Source: Myxococcota bacterium (lineage in GTDB: Bacteria > Myxococcota_A > UBA796 > CAJQPC01). From it: a stretch of 64,000 nucleotides of DNA. The position numbers and the translations under genes were made by a program. Where the stretch lies: NCBI GenBank assembly GCA_023150845.1, contig JAKLKD010000011.1:1-64000 (forward strand). Reading direction: 5' to 3'. Under the pieces are notes generated by a model. The model did not search any database. It worked only from the letters and a program-made list of their open reading frames with translations, and was not told where the DNA came from. This document shows positions 45,590-55,643 of the stretch, one piece after another. How positions within the stretch are numbered: the stretch's first letter is position 1; each line of letters opens with the position of its first letter.

Positions 45590-47164
45590 ATGCTCCGCAT
45601 CCTCCTGGCGCTCCTCGCCTGCGCCGACCCGCCGATCCCCGCCGACGATCGTGTCGTTGAGAGCGCCGCGGACTCCGGTGGGCGTGACGACAGCGGGCAG
45701 GGCGACGACACCGGGGACAGCGAGGTCACGAGCACCCCCGATCTCCCCACCCTCTCCGTGGACCTCCTGGTCATCGGCGCGGGGCCCGCCGGGCTCAGCG
45801 CGGCCTGGGCGGCGCAGGAGACCGGGGCGACGGTGTTGATCCTGGAGCGGGAGGAGCTCGCGGGCGGCTCGGGCTGGTACGCGTCGAACTTCTTCGCCGC
45901 CGGGACCCGCTTTCAGGCGGACATCGGCGTCGTGGACAGCCCGGCCCAGGCCCTGTCCGAGTGGTCGGGCTTCACCGGCGGCGGCGATCCGAACGACCCC
46001 TGGGTGATCGCCCTCGCCGAGGGCTCGGCGGCGCTCGTCGAGGAGCTCGTCGACGTCTGGGGCGTCGACTTTGAGGGCGTGAAGTCCGACCTCACCATGG
46101 GCCCTACTCCCCGGCAGCACCACCTCGCCGTGGACGGCGCGGGGCCCGTCGGCCCGCTCGTCGACGCCAACGCCGAGGTCACCTGGCTCAACACCGAGGC
46201 CGAGGCCCTCGTCACCGAGGGTGAGCGGGTGATCGGCGCGCGCTACGCCGACCTCGTCACCGGGGAGCGCGGCTGGGTCGAGGCGAAGGCGACCCTGGTG
46301 GCCACCGGCGGCTTCGCCCGCGACCTCGACCGGGTGCTCGACGATCGCCCGGAGCTCCAGGGCTGCACCCTGGTCTTTGAGTCGGCGCCCCACGCCAAGG
46401 GCCTCGGCCTGGACCTCGTCACCGCCGCCACCGACGCCGCCACCACCCTGCGCGGCGATCACGGCATCTACGTACACTCCATCCGCGACCCCCGGCCCGG
46501 CTTTGAGGGAGAGGCCCTGTGGCTCCTCGGGCTGCAGCAGTCCGTCATCGTGAACCTCAACGGCGAGCGCGTCGTCAACGAGCAGGAGATCCAGAGCTTT
46601 CAGCTCGTGGAGACCCTGGTGGCCTCCCCGGACAAGCGGCTGCTCGCGCTCTTGCCCCCGGCCATGGCCCAGACCCGCCTCGGCGTGATGCCGATGTACA
46701 ACGTCGGTGAGGACGGCGACATGGACTTCACCATGGACGAGCTCATCGAGATGGGCGTGGCCGCGCGGTTTGAGGACCTCTCGACCCTCGCCGCCGAGCT
46801 GGGCCTCCCCGCCGACACGCTCGAGGCGACCATGGACCGCTACGATGACCACGTCGCGGCCAAGATCGACGCCGACTTCGGCAAGGAGCGCGCGTACCTC
46901 ACCACCTTCATGAGCGGCCCGTATTATGTCGTTGAGCTGCTCCCCGGCTCGGCCAAGAGCTTCGGCGGCCTCGCCCTCGACCCCGAGGGCCGGGTGCTGA
47001 ACAACAACGGCGAGGCCATCCCTGGCCTCTTCGCGGCCGGTGAGGTCGCGGGGATGCTCGGCACGGCGGCCTTGGGCGAAGGCATGGGCGGGTCGATCAC
47101 CGCCGTCTACCTCACCGGCCAGCGCGCGGGGGCCGCCGCCGCCGCCGAGGCGCTCCAAGAATGA
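45590..47164 (+). CDS. Exported FAD-dependent fumarate-reductase-like lipoprotein
   Basis: A 524-residue protein. A short signal ends in the lipobox LLAC (residue 11), then an Asp/Ser-rich linker (residues about 15-50), then a FAD-binding Rossmann fold starting LLVIGAGPAGLSAAWAAQET. Later segments include YASNFFAAGTRFQ and ATGGFARDLDRV, and the C-terminal GLFAAGEVAGMLGTAALGEG with GMGGSITAVYLTGQ complete the flavoprotein pattern of the flavocytochrome c / fumarate reductase group. Folding of a flavin enzyme outside the cytoplasm is unusual; FAD must be supplied there. No heme motif is visible. ATG 45590; divergent from mltG. Confidence 0.85.
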   Translation: MLRILLALLACADPPIPADDRVVESAADSGGRDDSGQGDDTGDSEVTSTPDLPTLSVDLLVIGAGPAGLSAAWAAQETGATVLILEREELAGGSGWYASNFFAAGTRFQADIGVVDSPAQALSEWSGFTGGGDPNDPWVIALAEGSAALVEELVDVWGVDFEGVKSDLTMGPTPRQHHLAVDGAGPVGPLVDANAEVTWLNTEAEALVTEGERVIGARYADLVTGERGWVEAKATLVATGGFARDLDRVLDDRPELQGCTLVFESAPHAKGLGLDLVTAATDAATTLRGDHGIYVHSIRDPRPGFEGEALWLLGLQQSVIVNLNGERVVNEQEIQSFQLVETLVASPDKRLLALLPPAMAQTRLGVMPMYNVGEDGDMDFTMDELIEMGVAARFEDLSTLAAELGLPADTLEATMDRYDDHVAAKIDADFGKERAYLTTFMSGPYYVVELLPGSAKSFGGLALDPEGRVLNNNGEAIPGLFAAGEVAGMLGTAALGEGMGGSITAVYLTGQRAGAAAAAEALQE

Positions 47165-47228
47165 GCCGCCGCGACGCTCGACGCCCCCTCCTCCCCTCTC
47201 TGATGACCCCCCGCTGGAGCACCAGGAC

Positions 47229-48383
47229 GTGCGCCTGAACCCCCTCCTCAGCCAGCTACGCACCTACCCCCAGGTCGCCTTGGACCAGAAGAAGCGGGAG
47301 GTGCAGCGCGCAGGACGTGCGCTCTACGACCTCGGCACCGGCGACCCCCTGGAGCCGACGCCGCCCGACATCCGCGCGGCGATCCGCGACGCCGTGCCTG
47401 AGATCTCCCAGTACCCCACGGTGCGTGGCCCCCTGGCCTTACGCCAGTCCATCGCCGGGTACATGGGGCGGCGTTTTGGCCTCAGCCTCGATCCCGAGCG
47501 GGAGATCCTCCCGACCTCGGGCAGCAAGGAGGCGATCTTCCACCTCCCGCTCTTGGTGATCGACCCCCGGGCGGAGGATCGCCTCGTGATCGCCCCCGAT
47601 CCGGGCTACCCGGTCTACGCCCGCGGCGCGCTGTTCGCCGGGGGTGAGCCCTACTACGATCGCCTCAGCGACGACTTCGTGCAGCGTCCCTGGGAGCTGC
47701 CCACCGACGTGCTGCGCCGGGCGCGGATGATGTTCATCAACACGCCCCACAACCCCTCCGGCGCGGTGACCCCTCGGGAGGCCCTCCAGCGCACCTGGGA
47801 GGTCTGCCGGGATCACGACATCTTGCTCGTGAACGACGAGTGTTACGCCGACGTCTACGCCGACGCCCCGCCGCCCTCCCTCTTGGAGGTCGCGAAGACG
47901 GGCGCCTTGGTCATTCACTCCTTGAGCAAACGTTCGGGCATGACCGGCTACCGCTCGGGCTTCATCGCCGGGGACGCCGACGCCGTGCGCGCCTTCGCCG
48001 AGCTGCGGGTGAACCTCGGCGTGGCCCCCCAAGACATCGTCAACGAGGGCGCCACCGTGGCCTGGGCCGACGACGCCCACGCCGCCGAGCGCCGGGCGGT
48101 GCTCGCCGAGAAGAAGCGGGTGTTCACCGCGCTCTTTGAGGAGCTGGGGCTCACCCTCGTCGCCTCCCAGGCCTCGCTGTACCTCTGGTTTAAGCCTCCG
48201 CCGGGCCTCGACGATGAGCAGTACGCGCTCAAGCTCCTCGACGTGGGCATCGTCGTGTCGCCAGGCCGGTACTTCGGCGTCACCGACGCGGGCAACGGTT
48301 ATGTTCGCGCGGCGATGGTCCCCCCGCTCGCCCAGTGCCGTGAGGCCGCGGCGCTGTGGCGGGACGTACACCGGACCTTATGA
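47229..48383 (+). CDS. dapC: Class I/II aminotransferase, probable succinyl-DAP aminotransferase
   Basis: A 384-residue PLP enzyme of fold type I. GTGDPLEPTPPDIRAAIRDA, the PNPSGAV-type loop in NTPHNPSGAVTP, NDECYADVY and the PLP lysine in SLSKRSGMTGYRSGFIAGD are present. The gene is followed by dapD and dapE, so it most likely makes N-succinyl-L,L-2,6-diaminopimelate (DapC). It starts at GTG 47229 with GGAGCACCAGGAC before it. The 22-base gap to dapD fits an operon. Symbol is inferred from context. Confidence 0.85.
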   Translation: MRLNPLLSQLRTYPQVALDQKKREVQRAGRALYDLGTGDPLEPTPPDIRAAIRDAVPEISQYPTVRGPLALRQSIAGYMGRRFGLSLDPEREILPTSGSKEAIFHLPLLVIDPRAEDRLVIAPDPGYPVYARGALFAGGEPYYDRLSDDFVQRPWELPTDVLRRARMMFINTPHNPSGAVTPREALQRTWEVCRDHDILLVNDECYADVYADAPPPSLLEVAKTGALVIHSLSKRSGMTGYRSGFIAGDADAVRAFAELRVNLGVAPQDIVNEGATVAWADDAHAAERRAVLAEKKRVFTALFEELGLTLVASQASLYLWFKPPPGLDDEQYALKLLDVGIVVSPGRYFGVTDAGNGYVRAAMVPPLAQCREAAALWRDVHRTL

Positions 48384-48405
48384 CCGAATCTCGGGCGGAG
48401 ACGAC

Positions 48406-49192
<787 letters not shown>

Positions 49193-49215
<23 letters not shown>

Positions 49216-50296
49216 CCCCCCGCCCGTCGAGGGCGTCGAGGCCCGCCTGGACGCCTTGTGCTGGGAGCTCGTGTTGATGCCCTCGGTGATCACCGAGGAG
49301 GCCGCGCTCTGCGACGAGCTTGAGCTGCGCGCCCGGCTCCTGGAGCGTGTGGAGGTCGAGCGTGTCGGCAACTCCATCGTCTGCCGCGGGCCGCGAAAGG
49401 GCCGGCCCCTCGTCACCCTCTTCGGCCACATCGACACCGTGCCGCCCAACGCCGGGAGCGGCCCCGCCCGCCGCGAAGGGGACCGCCTCTACGGCCTCGG
49501 CGCCTCGGACATGAAGGGCGGCATCGCCGTGATGTGGGCGCTCATGGAGCGCCTCGATCTCGACGCCCTGCCCTATGACCTCGCCTGGGTTTATTACGAC
49601 CAGGAGGAGGGCCCGTACACCAACAACGGCCTCGGCCCCGTGCTGGAGCGCGCGCTGTGGCTGCGTGAGACGGCCCTGGCCTTCTGCCTGGAGCCCTCGG
49701 ACAACGCCGTGCAGGTCGGCGCCGTGGGCACCCTGCACGCGGAGCTGACCTTCTTGGGCAAAGCCGCGCACTCCGCCCGGCCCTGGCAAGGTGAGAACGC
49801 CATCCACAAGGCCGGGGCGGTGCTCTTGGAGCTCGCCGGGCGGCCTCCGGTGGCCGTGGACTGCGGCGGCTTCTGCTTCCGCGAGGTGATGTCGGTGACG
49901 ATGGCCCAAGGCGGCCGCGCCCGGAACGTCATCCCCGACCGCTTCGTCCTGAACCTCAACTACCGCTTCGCCCCGGGCAAGAGCGTCGAGGACGCCCAGC
50001 GTGACGTGCTCGCCCTGGTCGGGGGCCGGGCCGAGGTGGACTTCACCGACCTCTGCCCCTCGGGCCGTGTGGTCACCCACAACCCCCTGCTCCAGCGCTT
50101 CGTGGCGCTCACCGGGGCGACGGTGACGGCCAAGCAGGCCTGGACGGACGTGGCCCGCCTCGGCGCCGTCGGCATCGACGCGGTGAACTTCGGGCCGGGC
50201 CTCACCAGCCAGGCGCACCAGCGCGACGAGTACGTCGACCTGCCCCTGCTCCACCAGGGCTACGCCATGTTCCACCGCTTCTTGACCGGCGGTTGA
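49193..50296 (+). CDS. dapE: Succinyl-diaminopimelate desuccinylase
   Basis: A 367-residue M20 peptidase starting at GTG 49193 inside the end of dapD. FGHIDTVPPNAGSG carries the first metal ligands, GASDMKGGIAVM the second set, YDQEEGPYTNNGLG the catalytic Glu, and EPSDNAVQVGAVGT begins the lid. It releases L,L-diaminopimelate and succinate, the next step after dapC and dapD. It is shorter than argE at 8168 and only distantly similar to it. Confidence 0.92.
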
Positions 50297-50302
50297 GCCC
50301 CG

Positions 50303-51826
50303 TTGCGCCTGCGGCTCGCCGTGGCCTGCGCCTTGCTCGTGGCCGTCGCCACGACCCGGCCGCCTGTGCTCGACGAGGAGGTCTACCTCGACATCGCCGC
50401 CCAGCTCCAGGGCCACCCCTGGCGCCCCTACGACTGGTGGCGGCCGATGCAGCCCTGGGGCGATACCCCCGCCCCTGACGCCTTCCTCTTCGCGCACCCG
50501 CCGCTTCACCTGCTCTGGGTGACCTTGTGGACGGGGCTCTTGCCTTGGGGCCCCGCCCTGCGCCTCGCCGTGGCCGCGCCCTTCGCCGCGCTGCTCGGCG
50601 CCGCCGCCGGGGACCTCCTCCTCCGGGAGAGCCCCCGGGCCCAGCGCGGGGCCTGGCTGTGGCTGGGGAGCCCCATCCTGTGGCTGGCCCTGCAGTCGGG
50701 GCTGATGATTGACCTCGGGGTGGTGGCGCTGTCCACCGCCGCCGTCGCCGCGAGCCTACGCGCCCGGGAGACGCCGGGGCGCGGGGCCTGGGAGTGGGCC
50801 GAGGGGGCGCTCTTGGGCCTCGCCTGCGCGTGGAAGTACCCGGCGTTGATCCTCGCGCTGGTGCTCAGCCTCGACGCGCTGCGCTCCGGGCGTCGGCCCT
50901 GGCGGGCGCTCCTCAGCTTTGGTCTGATCTTCGGCGGGGTGCAGCTCGCCCTCACCGCGGCGTATGGCGCGCCCCACCTGCTCCATGTGCTCACCCACGC
51001 CGGGGAGATCGCCCGGGGGCCGCTCTTGGGCCGGGCCTTGGGCGCCGTCGCGCGGCTGGGGGTGGCGCTCGGCCCCGCGCTCTGGCTCACCCTGGATCGC
51101 CGCTGGCGGATCGCGGTGATCGTCGCGGCCTTGCCCCTGAGCGTCGTGGCCTTGGGTGAGGGGGCCTACACCGGCCTGGATCGGGGCCTCATGGTGCTGT
51201 GGATGATCGGCGGGCTGAGCGGCCTCGGCGTCGCCTTGGGCGCGCTCCCCCGGCCTGGGCGCGCCGGGCTCTACGGGGCCTGGGCCCTGGCCGCGGTGAT
51301 CGGGGTGATCGTCGGGCACAACTACGCCGGGGGCCGCTACCTGCTGCCCGCGATCCTGCCCATCGTGATCCTCGGCGCGGAGGGGATCTCCCGGCGCTGG
51401 ATGATCCTCGCCGTGATCCCCTGGATGGGGCTCAGCCTCGCCACCTCCGTCGCCGAGCACCGCCAGGCCCAGGCCGCCGTGGAGGTCGTGGAGCGGCTCA
51501 CCGCCTCGACCGCGGGCGCGGCGCCGGGGGTGTTCACCGGGGAGTGGACGGCGCGCTGGGCCCTGCGCCGGGCGGGCTGGCGCTTCGTGAGCTCCGGGGC
51601 GGGCCTCTCCCCGGGGGACCGCTACGCCGAGCCCCTGCGCGCCTCCCCGGCGCCCCGGCCCGCCGGGCTCCTGCCCGTCGCCGTGTTTGAGAGCGACGAC
51701 CGCCTCCCCCTGCGGGTGAACGACCCCGAGCGCCACATCGGCCTGCACGCCGAGACCTTAGGCGCCTCCCCTCTGGGCCTCGGGGACGGGCCGCTGGAGC
51801 GCCTGACGCTCTACGAGGCCCCATGA
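50303..51826 (+). CDS. GT-C-like polytopic membrane glycosyltransferase
   Basis: A 507-residue membrane protein from TTG 50303, 7 bases after dapE. About nine to ten hydrophobic helices (LRLAVACALLVAVATTRPPV, LLGLACAWKYPALILALVL, GPALWLTLDRRWRIAVIVAA) with an early periplasmic loop containing LDEEVYLDIAAQL, which resembles the catalytic acidic motif of GT-C mannosyl- or aminoarabinose-type transferases. The C-terminal 150 residues are soluble. Substrate unknown; lipid-linked sugar donor expected. The tail overlaps the rhomboid gene by 4 bases. Confidence 0.75.
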   Translation: MRLRLAVACALLVAVATTRPPVLDEEVYLDIAAQLQGHPWRPYDWWRPMQPWGDTPAPDAFLFAHPPLHLLWVTLWTGLLPWGPALRLAVAAPFAALLGAAAGDLLLRESPRAQRGAWLWLGSPILWLALQSGLMIDLGVVALSTAAVAASLRARETPGRGAWEWAEGALLGLACAWKYPALILALVLSLDALRSGRRPWRALLSFGLIFGGVQLALTAAYGAPHLLHVLTHAGEIARGPLLGRALGAVARLGVALGPALWLTLDRRWRIAVIVAALPLSVVALGEGAYTGLDRGLMVLWMIGGLSGLGVALGALPRPGRAGLYGAWALAAVIGVIVGHNYAGGRYLLPAILPIVILGAEGISRRWMILAVIPWMGLSLATSVAEHRQAQAAVEVVERLTASTAGAAPGVFTGEWTARWALRRAGWRFVSSGAGLSPGDRYAEPLRASPAPRPAGLLPVAVFESDDRLPLRVNDPERHIGLHAETLGASPLGLGDGPLERLTLYEAP

Positions 51827-52626
51827 GCCAACCTCCGCCGCCGCCCTCCTTCGAGGCCGTTTTGCTGCATCGCAGCATGACCCAGCGGGCGGTGGAGGAT
51901 CGGTTCTGGTCCTTCGATCGGGCCTTGCCCCCAGCGACGGCGGCGCTGACCCTGCTCTGCCTCGCGCCGATGGCGCTCCTCTACCTCTCCGAGCGCCCCT
52001 GGGAGGACGGCGGCCTCGGCGCGGCCTTGGGCTACTCCCCCTCCGCCCAGGCCCTTCGCGCGATGGGCGGGCGGGTGACGGGCCTCGTCGCCCGGGGGCA
52101 GACCTGGCGGCTCATCTCGGGGGTCTTCCTGCACGGCGGGCTCCTGCACCTCACGCTGAACGTCTTGGGGATCGTCGCGATGGGGCGGCTCGCCGAGGCG
52201 ATCTGGGGGCCGGGGCGGATGATCCTCCTGTTCACCCTGAGCGGGCTCGGCGGGGCGATCGCCTCCCAGCTCGCCGGGGTGCCGCGCTCCGTCGGCGCCT
52301 CGGGGGCGATCTTCGGCCTCCTCGGCGCCTTATGGGCGTTCGGCCTGCTCCAGAGGGCATCCTTGCCGCACACCCTCGGCGTGGTCTTGCGCCGAGGCAT
52401 CGGCGCGGCGATCCTGTTGAACTTCGCCCTGGGGATCACCCTATGGATGATTGTGGACAACTTCGCCCACCTCGGCGGCCTGATCGTCGGGATCACGATC
52501 GCCCCCTTCCTTCGCAGCCGCGCCTTGCCCTGGGAGCGCCCCAGCCCCACTCTGGGCCTGCTCGCGGGGCTCGTCGGCGGGGCGATGATCGCCTGGGGGC
52601 TTCTCGGTGCGCTTAGCCGCTGGTGA
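51823..52626 (+). CDS. Rhomboid intramembrane serine protease
   Basis: A 267-residue rhomboid. The catalytic serine is in GVPRSVGASGAIFGLLG (Ser160 in GASG), the histidine in VDNFAHLGGLIVG (His216), and HLTLNVLGI holds the oxyanion-hole Asn. Six hydrophobic helices are visible. It cleaves transmembrane substrates inside the lipid bilayer. ATG 51823 overlaps the upstream gene stop by 4 bases. Confidence 0.92.
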   Translation: MSQPPPPPSFEAVLLHRSMTQRAVEDRFWSFDRALPPATAALTLLCLAPMALLYLSERPWEDGGLGAALGYSPSAQALRAMGGRVTGLVARGQTWRLISGVFLHGGLLHLTLNVLGIVAMGRLAEAIWGPGRMILLFTLSGLGGAIASQLAGVPRSVGASGAIFGLLGALWAFGLLQRASLPHTLGVVLRRGIGAAILLNFALGITLWMIVDNFAHLGGLIVGITIAPFLRSRALPWERPSPTLGLLAGLVGGAMIAWGLLGALSRW

Positions 52627-52639
52627 AGGGGATCCTGGG

Positions 52640-54307
52640 GTGACCCCGCGGAGCGCCGCCCGCGCGGCCTTGGTCTTCGGCCTCGCCGCCTTGGCGCTCC
52701 TTCGGGACGCCCGCTCGGGCGACGCCGTGCCCGGCGCGGGCATGAGCGAGGCCTGGGCCCGAATGGGCGTGAGCCGCCAGGCGCTCCGCTGGCTCCGAGG
52801 TGAGGCGCCCATCGGCCACGCCGACCTGCTCTCCGCCCCAGATGGCCGGCCGTTCTGGCCCGTAGACCCCCTGCTCCAGCTCATCGAGGCGCCGCTCATC
52901 CCGCTCCTCGGCGACGCCGGGGCCTTCACCGCCGTGTGTGCGCTCCTCGTCACCTTGGCCGGGCTCGGGCCCTGGGTCCTCGCCCGGGTGGCCGGGGCCA
53001 GCGAGGCCGGGGCCTTCGCCGCCGGGGCCTTGGGGCTCTGCGCGCCCCTCGTCTTCACCCAGCTCATCGACGGGATCATCGAGTGCGCGGCGATCGGGCC
53101 CCTCTGCCTCACGATCGCCGTGACGATCCACGCCGTGCGCGACGGCGATCGCCGATCCTTCGCCTGGAGCCTCCTCTCCACCGCCGCCTTGGGCATGACG
53201 AGCCCCTACCTGCTCGTCTACCTGGCCTTGGGCTGCGCCCTCGCCTTGCCCTTCACCTGGCGGCGAAGCTGGCTCCGCTACGCCGCCGCCGCGGGCCTGG
53301 GCTCAGCCTTGGCCCTGGCGCCGATCTGGCTCGCCGAGCGCCACGAGGCCGGTCGGCTCAGCGAACGTTACGCGCGCAGCGGCTTTCACCTCACGCCGGA
53401 GCCCCTCCTGGACGCCCGGGGGCGAGCGGTCAAGGCGAAGAGCCCGCCGAAGGTCCGCGCCGCCGCGCCACCCAAGGCCGCCCCCCTGGCCTCGGACGAC
53501 ACCACGAGCCGCCTCGCCCGCCGCTGGCCCGGGGGCATCGTGCTGAGCCTCAGCGTGCTCTTGGCCCTGCTCACGCCCCAGGCCCGACCCTGGGCGATCT
53601 TGGCGTTGGTCCTGTGGTTTGGTGGGCCAGCCCCCCGCCTGCTCATGCGCGCCTTGGGTGAGCCCACCGAGGACCTCAGCGGCCCGCTCAACCACGTCCT
53701 GCGGCTGCTGCCGCTCACGCAGAGCCTCGGAAACCCGAGCCGCCTGCTCTTGGCGTTCTTGCCGCCCGCGATGGTCGCCGCAGCCCTAGTCACGACACGC
53801 TGGCGGATCTTCGCCCCGATCTTCGCCTTAGGCGCCGTCTTGGAGCTGCGACTGCACACCCCCGAGCTCAGCCTGCCGGTCCTGCCCTTCCCCGCCGAGC
53901 CCGAGGCGCTGCGTGGGGTGAAGGGCCCCCTCGTCGTGTTCCCCTCGGGGGACCCGCCGGCCTGGCAGCCCAACGTGAGCCACGGCGAGGCCCTGCTCTA
54001 CGCCGGGATCGCCGGGGCGCCCATCGCGTATGACTACGGCGTGAACCCCAACCCCGCCGACGGCCCCTGGCTCACCCGCCTCGCCGAGGCCGCCCGCCTG
54101 CCGCTCGGCCGCTCCGCCTGGCGACATCGTTCGCTGCGCCCCGGCGCGGAGTTCCAGACCCTGCTGCTCCTAGAGGACCGCCTGCCCGACGAGGCCCGCG
54201 AGCGCCTCAAGGCCCGCCTGGCCGCGGAGGCCACCCTGCTCCACCAAGGTGAACGCGCGAGCGCCTGGGCCCTGCCGCCCTGGGACGACTGGGGATCACC
54301 GCGCTGA
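52640..54307 (+). CDS. Polytopic membrane protein with long soluble tail
   Basis: A 555-residue protein starting at GTG 52640 (VTPRSAARAALVFGLAALAL), after GAAGGGGATCCTGGG. About 9-10 hydrophobic segments with a large loop after residue 245 (Pro/Ala/Lys-rich, KAKSPPKVRAAAPPKAAPLA) and a soluble C-terminus. EDLSGPLNHVLRLLPLTQSL and FPSGDPPAWQPNVSHGEALL resemble GT-C/ArnT-like or YfhO-like membrane proteins. Its last 27 bases are inside the left copy of the 45-bp direct repeat. Exact activity unknown. Confidence 0.75.
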   Translation: MTPRSAARAALVFGLAALALLRDARSGDAVPGAGMSEAWARMGVSRQALRWLRGEAPIGHADLLSAPDGRPFWPVDPLLQLIEAPLIPLLGDAGAFTAVCALLVTLAGLGPWVLARVAGASEAGAFAAGALGLCAPLVFTQLIDGIIECAAIGPLCLTIAVTIHAVRDGDRRSFAWSLLSTAALGMTSPYLLVYLALGCALALPFTWRRSWLRYAAAAGLGSALALAPIWLAERHEAGRLSERYARSGFHLTPEPLLDARGRAVKAKSPPKVRAAAPPKAAPLASDDTTSRLARRWPGGIVLSLSVLLALLTPQARPWAILALVLWFGGPAPRLLMRALGEPTEDLSGPLNHVLRLLPLTQSLGNPSRLLLAFLPPAMVAAALVTTRWRIFAPIFALGAVLELRLHTPELSLPVLPFPAEPEALRGVKGPLVVFPSGDPPAWQPNVSHGEALLYAGIAGAPIAYDYGVNPNPADGPWLTRLAEAARLPLGRSAWRHRSLRPGAEFQTLLLLEDRLPDEARERLKARLAAEATLLHQGERASAWALPPWDDWGSPR

Positions 54308-54325
54308 GGCCGCGGCGAGCAGGTG
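54281..54325. repeat. 45-bp direct repeat, left copy
   Basis: Perfect copy of 56244-56288. It spans the last codons and stop of the 52640 gene and, by comparison with the right copy, the ancestral overlap zone with the end of comF. Bases just outside both copies differ, so the repeat is exactly 45 bp. Confidence 0.95.
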
Positions 54326-54431
54326 ATGGTGGGCTTGCCGTATATACGCCGCAAAACTTTCCTCAGCTGGGTCAGCTGGATGCTGCAGGTTGAACGAGGT
54401 CAGAACATTGGCTAAGTGTTCACTTCATTTC

Positions 54432-54460
54432 TTCACAACGCACCGGGGTGGTGCTATGGT
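54432..54460 (+). promoter_or_regulatory. Sigma-70-like promoter for island operon
   Basis: TTCACA at 54432-54437 and TATGGT at 54455-54460 with exact 17-bp spacing. Transcription would start near 54467, 40 bases before the ATG at 54507. AT-rich sequence precedes it. Confidence 0.5.
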
Positions 54461-54506
54461 CGTCCTGAGGCCGACCGACACCAACGTTCAGGCACGCAGG
54501 CCACCC

Positions 54507-55640
54507 ATGAGCATCCTTATAGAGAAAGAGCTCCCAAAGCGCCTCGAGACCCAGCGGGTAGGGATTGGCTATACGCTAGATGAGCTATCTAAGCGCACAT
54601 CCTTCTCTGTCGAGACCCTGAGACTCTTCGAACTGCCCGCTAGTGAGGGTGGTCGTTTGCCTATGCTACACGAGTTGAACCGGCTCGCTTGGGCGCTCGG
54701 CATCGACCCAATGGTGCTTCTTGATGACAAGAAAAAGGCGCTCGACCCCAAGCGTCTCCCAGCGCGTTTTCGCGCACAGGAGGGTGCGGATCTGTCCCCC
54801 GATGACGTACGGCTATTGGCGATGGCCGCCGAGGTGGGGCGCGTTACTGCCTTCTTGTGGCATCAGCTAGGGCGCGGAGGGCGCACGTTAGATATCAGCG
54901 CTACCCGCATCACCGATGAGCACGCTGGCATTCAAGGGGCCCACCTTGGCGCAGAGGCTCGTCTCACATGGGATGAGCCCGGTCAGGATGTTCGTGGACC
55001 GATCCTGAGCCTTAAGGGCGACCTTGAGCGCAGGGGGGTACACGTCGCCTGGGTTCCATTCTCCAACCCTAGGGTGGATGGGGCTTCGGTTGTAGAGCCG
55101 AAGGCGCTCCCTGTCATTCTGCTCAACACTAAGTCTAAGCGTATTCTGAACCCATGCTCTGCCCGAATGGTGATGGCGCACGAGCTATGTCACCTCCTCC
55201 ATGATGGTTTGGACGAGCGGAAGCGCACGCCACTTCGCTCGGCGATCACTCTTGCCCATGATGAGAGCCAAGGTTCTCGCGAAGAGCAGAGGGCAAACGC
55301 TTTCGCTCCCGCATTCCTCGCCCCTCCGCGTAGCGTGCGGGCTCAAGCTGGTGATGACCTCTACTCGATCGCGCGAGCACTCGTAAGCCGCTGGGGGTTT
55401 ACGCCCGAGGCGGCTGCATGGCACGCTCGCGTGATCATAGGGGCCACCAAAGAGGAAGCGCAAGCAGCACATCGCCAACTGAAAAGTCAGCCGCGAGGGT
55501 CAAACTCGCAGTTCACCGACGACCGACCACCGCGTGAATGCTCGCTCGCAAGCGGACTGCTCTCAACCTTGGCGCAAGATGCACAGCGTCAAGGCATCAT
55601 CAGCCAAGGTCGCCTCAGCGAACTCCTCCGGCTGCAGTAG
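54507..55640 (+). CDS. XRE helix-turn-helix / ImmA-IrrE metallopeptidase
   Basis: A 377-residue protein from ATG 54507 (MSILIEKELPKRLETQRVGI). Residues about 10-75 are an XRE-like helix-turn-helix (YTLDELSKRTSFSVETLRLF, LNRLAWALGIDPMVLLDD). Residues about 150-330 carry an ImmA/IrrE-type zinc peptidase: HELCH at residues 225-229 in a MVMAHELCHLLHDGL context, followed by REEQRANAFAPAFLAP. Such proteins regulate mobile elements or act as antitoxins that repress their own operon. The PIN-like gene follows after 3 bases, giving a likely antitoxin-toxin pair. Confidence 0.88.
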   Translation: MSILIEKELPKRLETQRVGIGYTLDELSKRTSFSVETLRLFELPASEGGRLPMLHELNRLAWALGIDPMVLLDDKKKALDPKRLPARFRAQEGADLSPDDVRLLAMAAEVGRVTAFLWHQLGRGGRTLDISATRITDEHAGIQGAHLGAEARLTWDEPGQDVRGPILSLKGDLERRGVHVAWVPFSNPRVDGASVVEPKALPVILLNTKSKRILNPCSARMVMAHELCHLLHDGLDERKRTPLRSAITLAHDESQGSREEQRANAFAPAFLAPPRSVRAQAGDDLYSIARALVSRWGFTPEAAAWHARVIIGATKEEAQAAHRQLKSQPRGSNSQFTDDRPPRECSLASGLLSTLAQDAQRQGIISQGRLSELLRLQ

Positions 55641-55643
55641 GAC

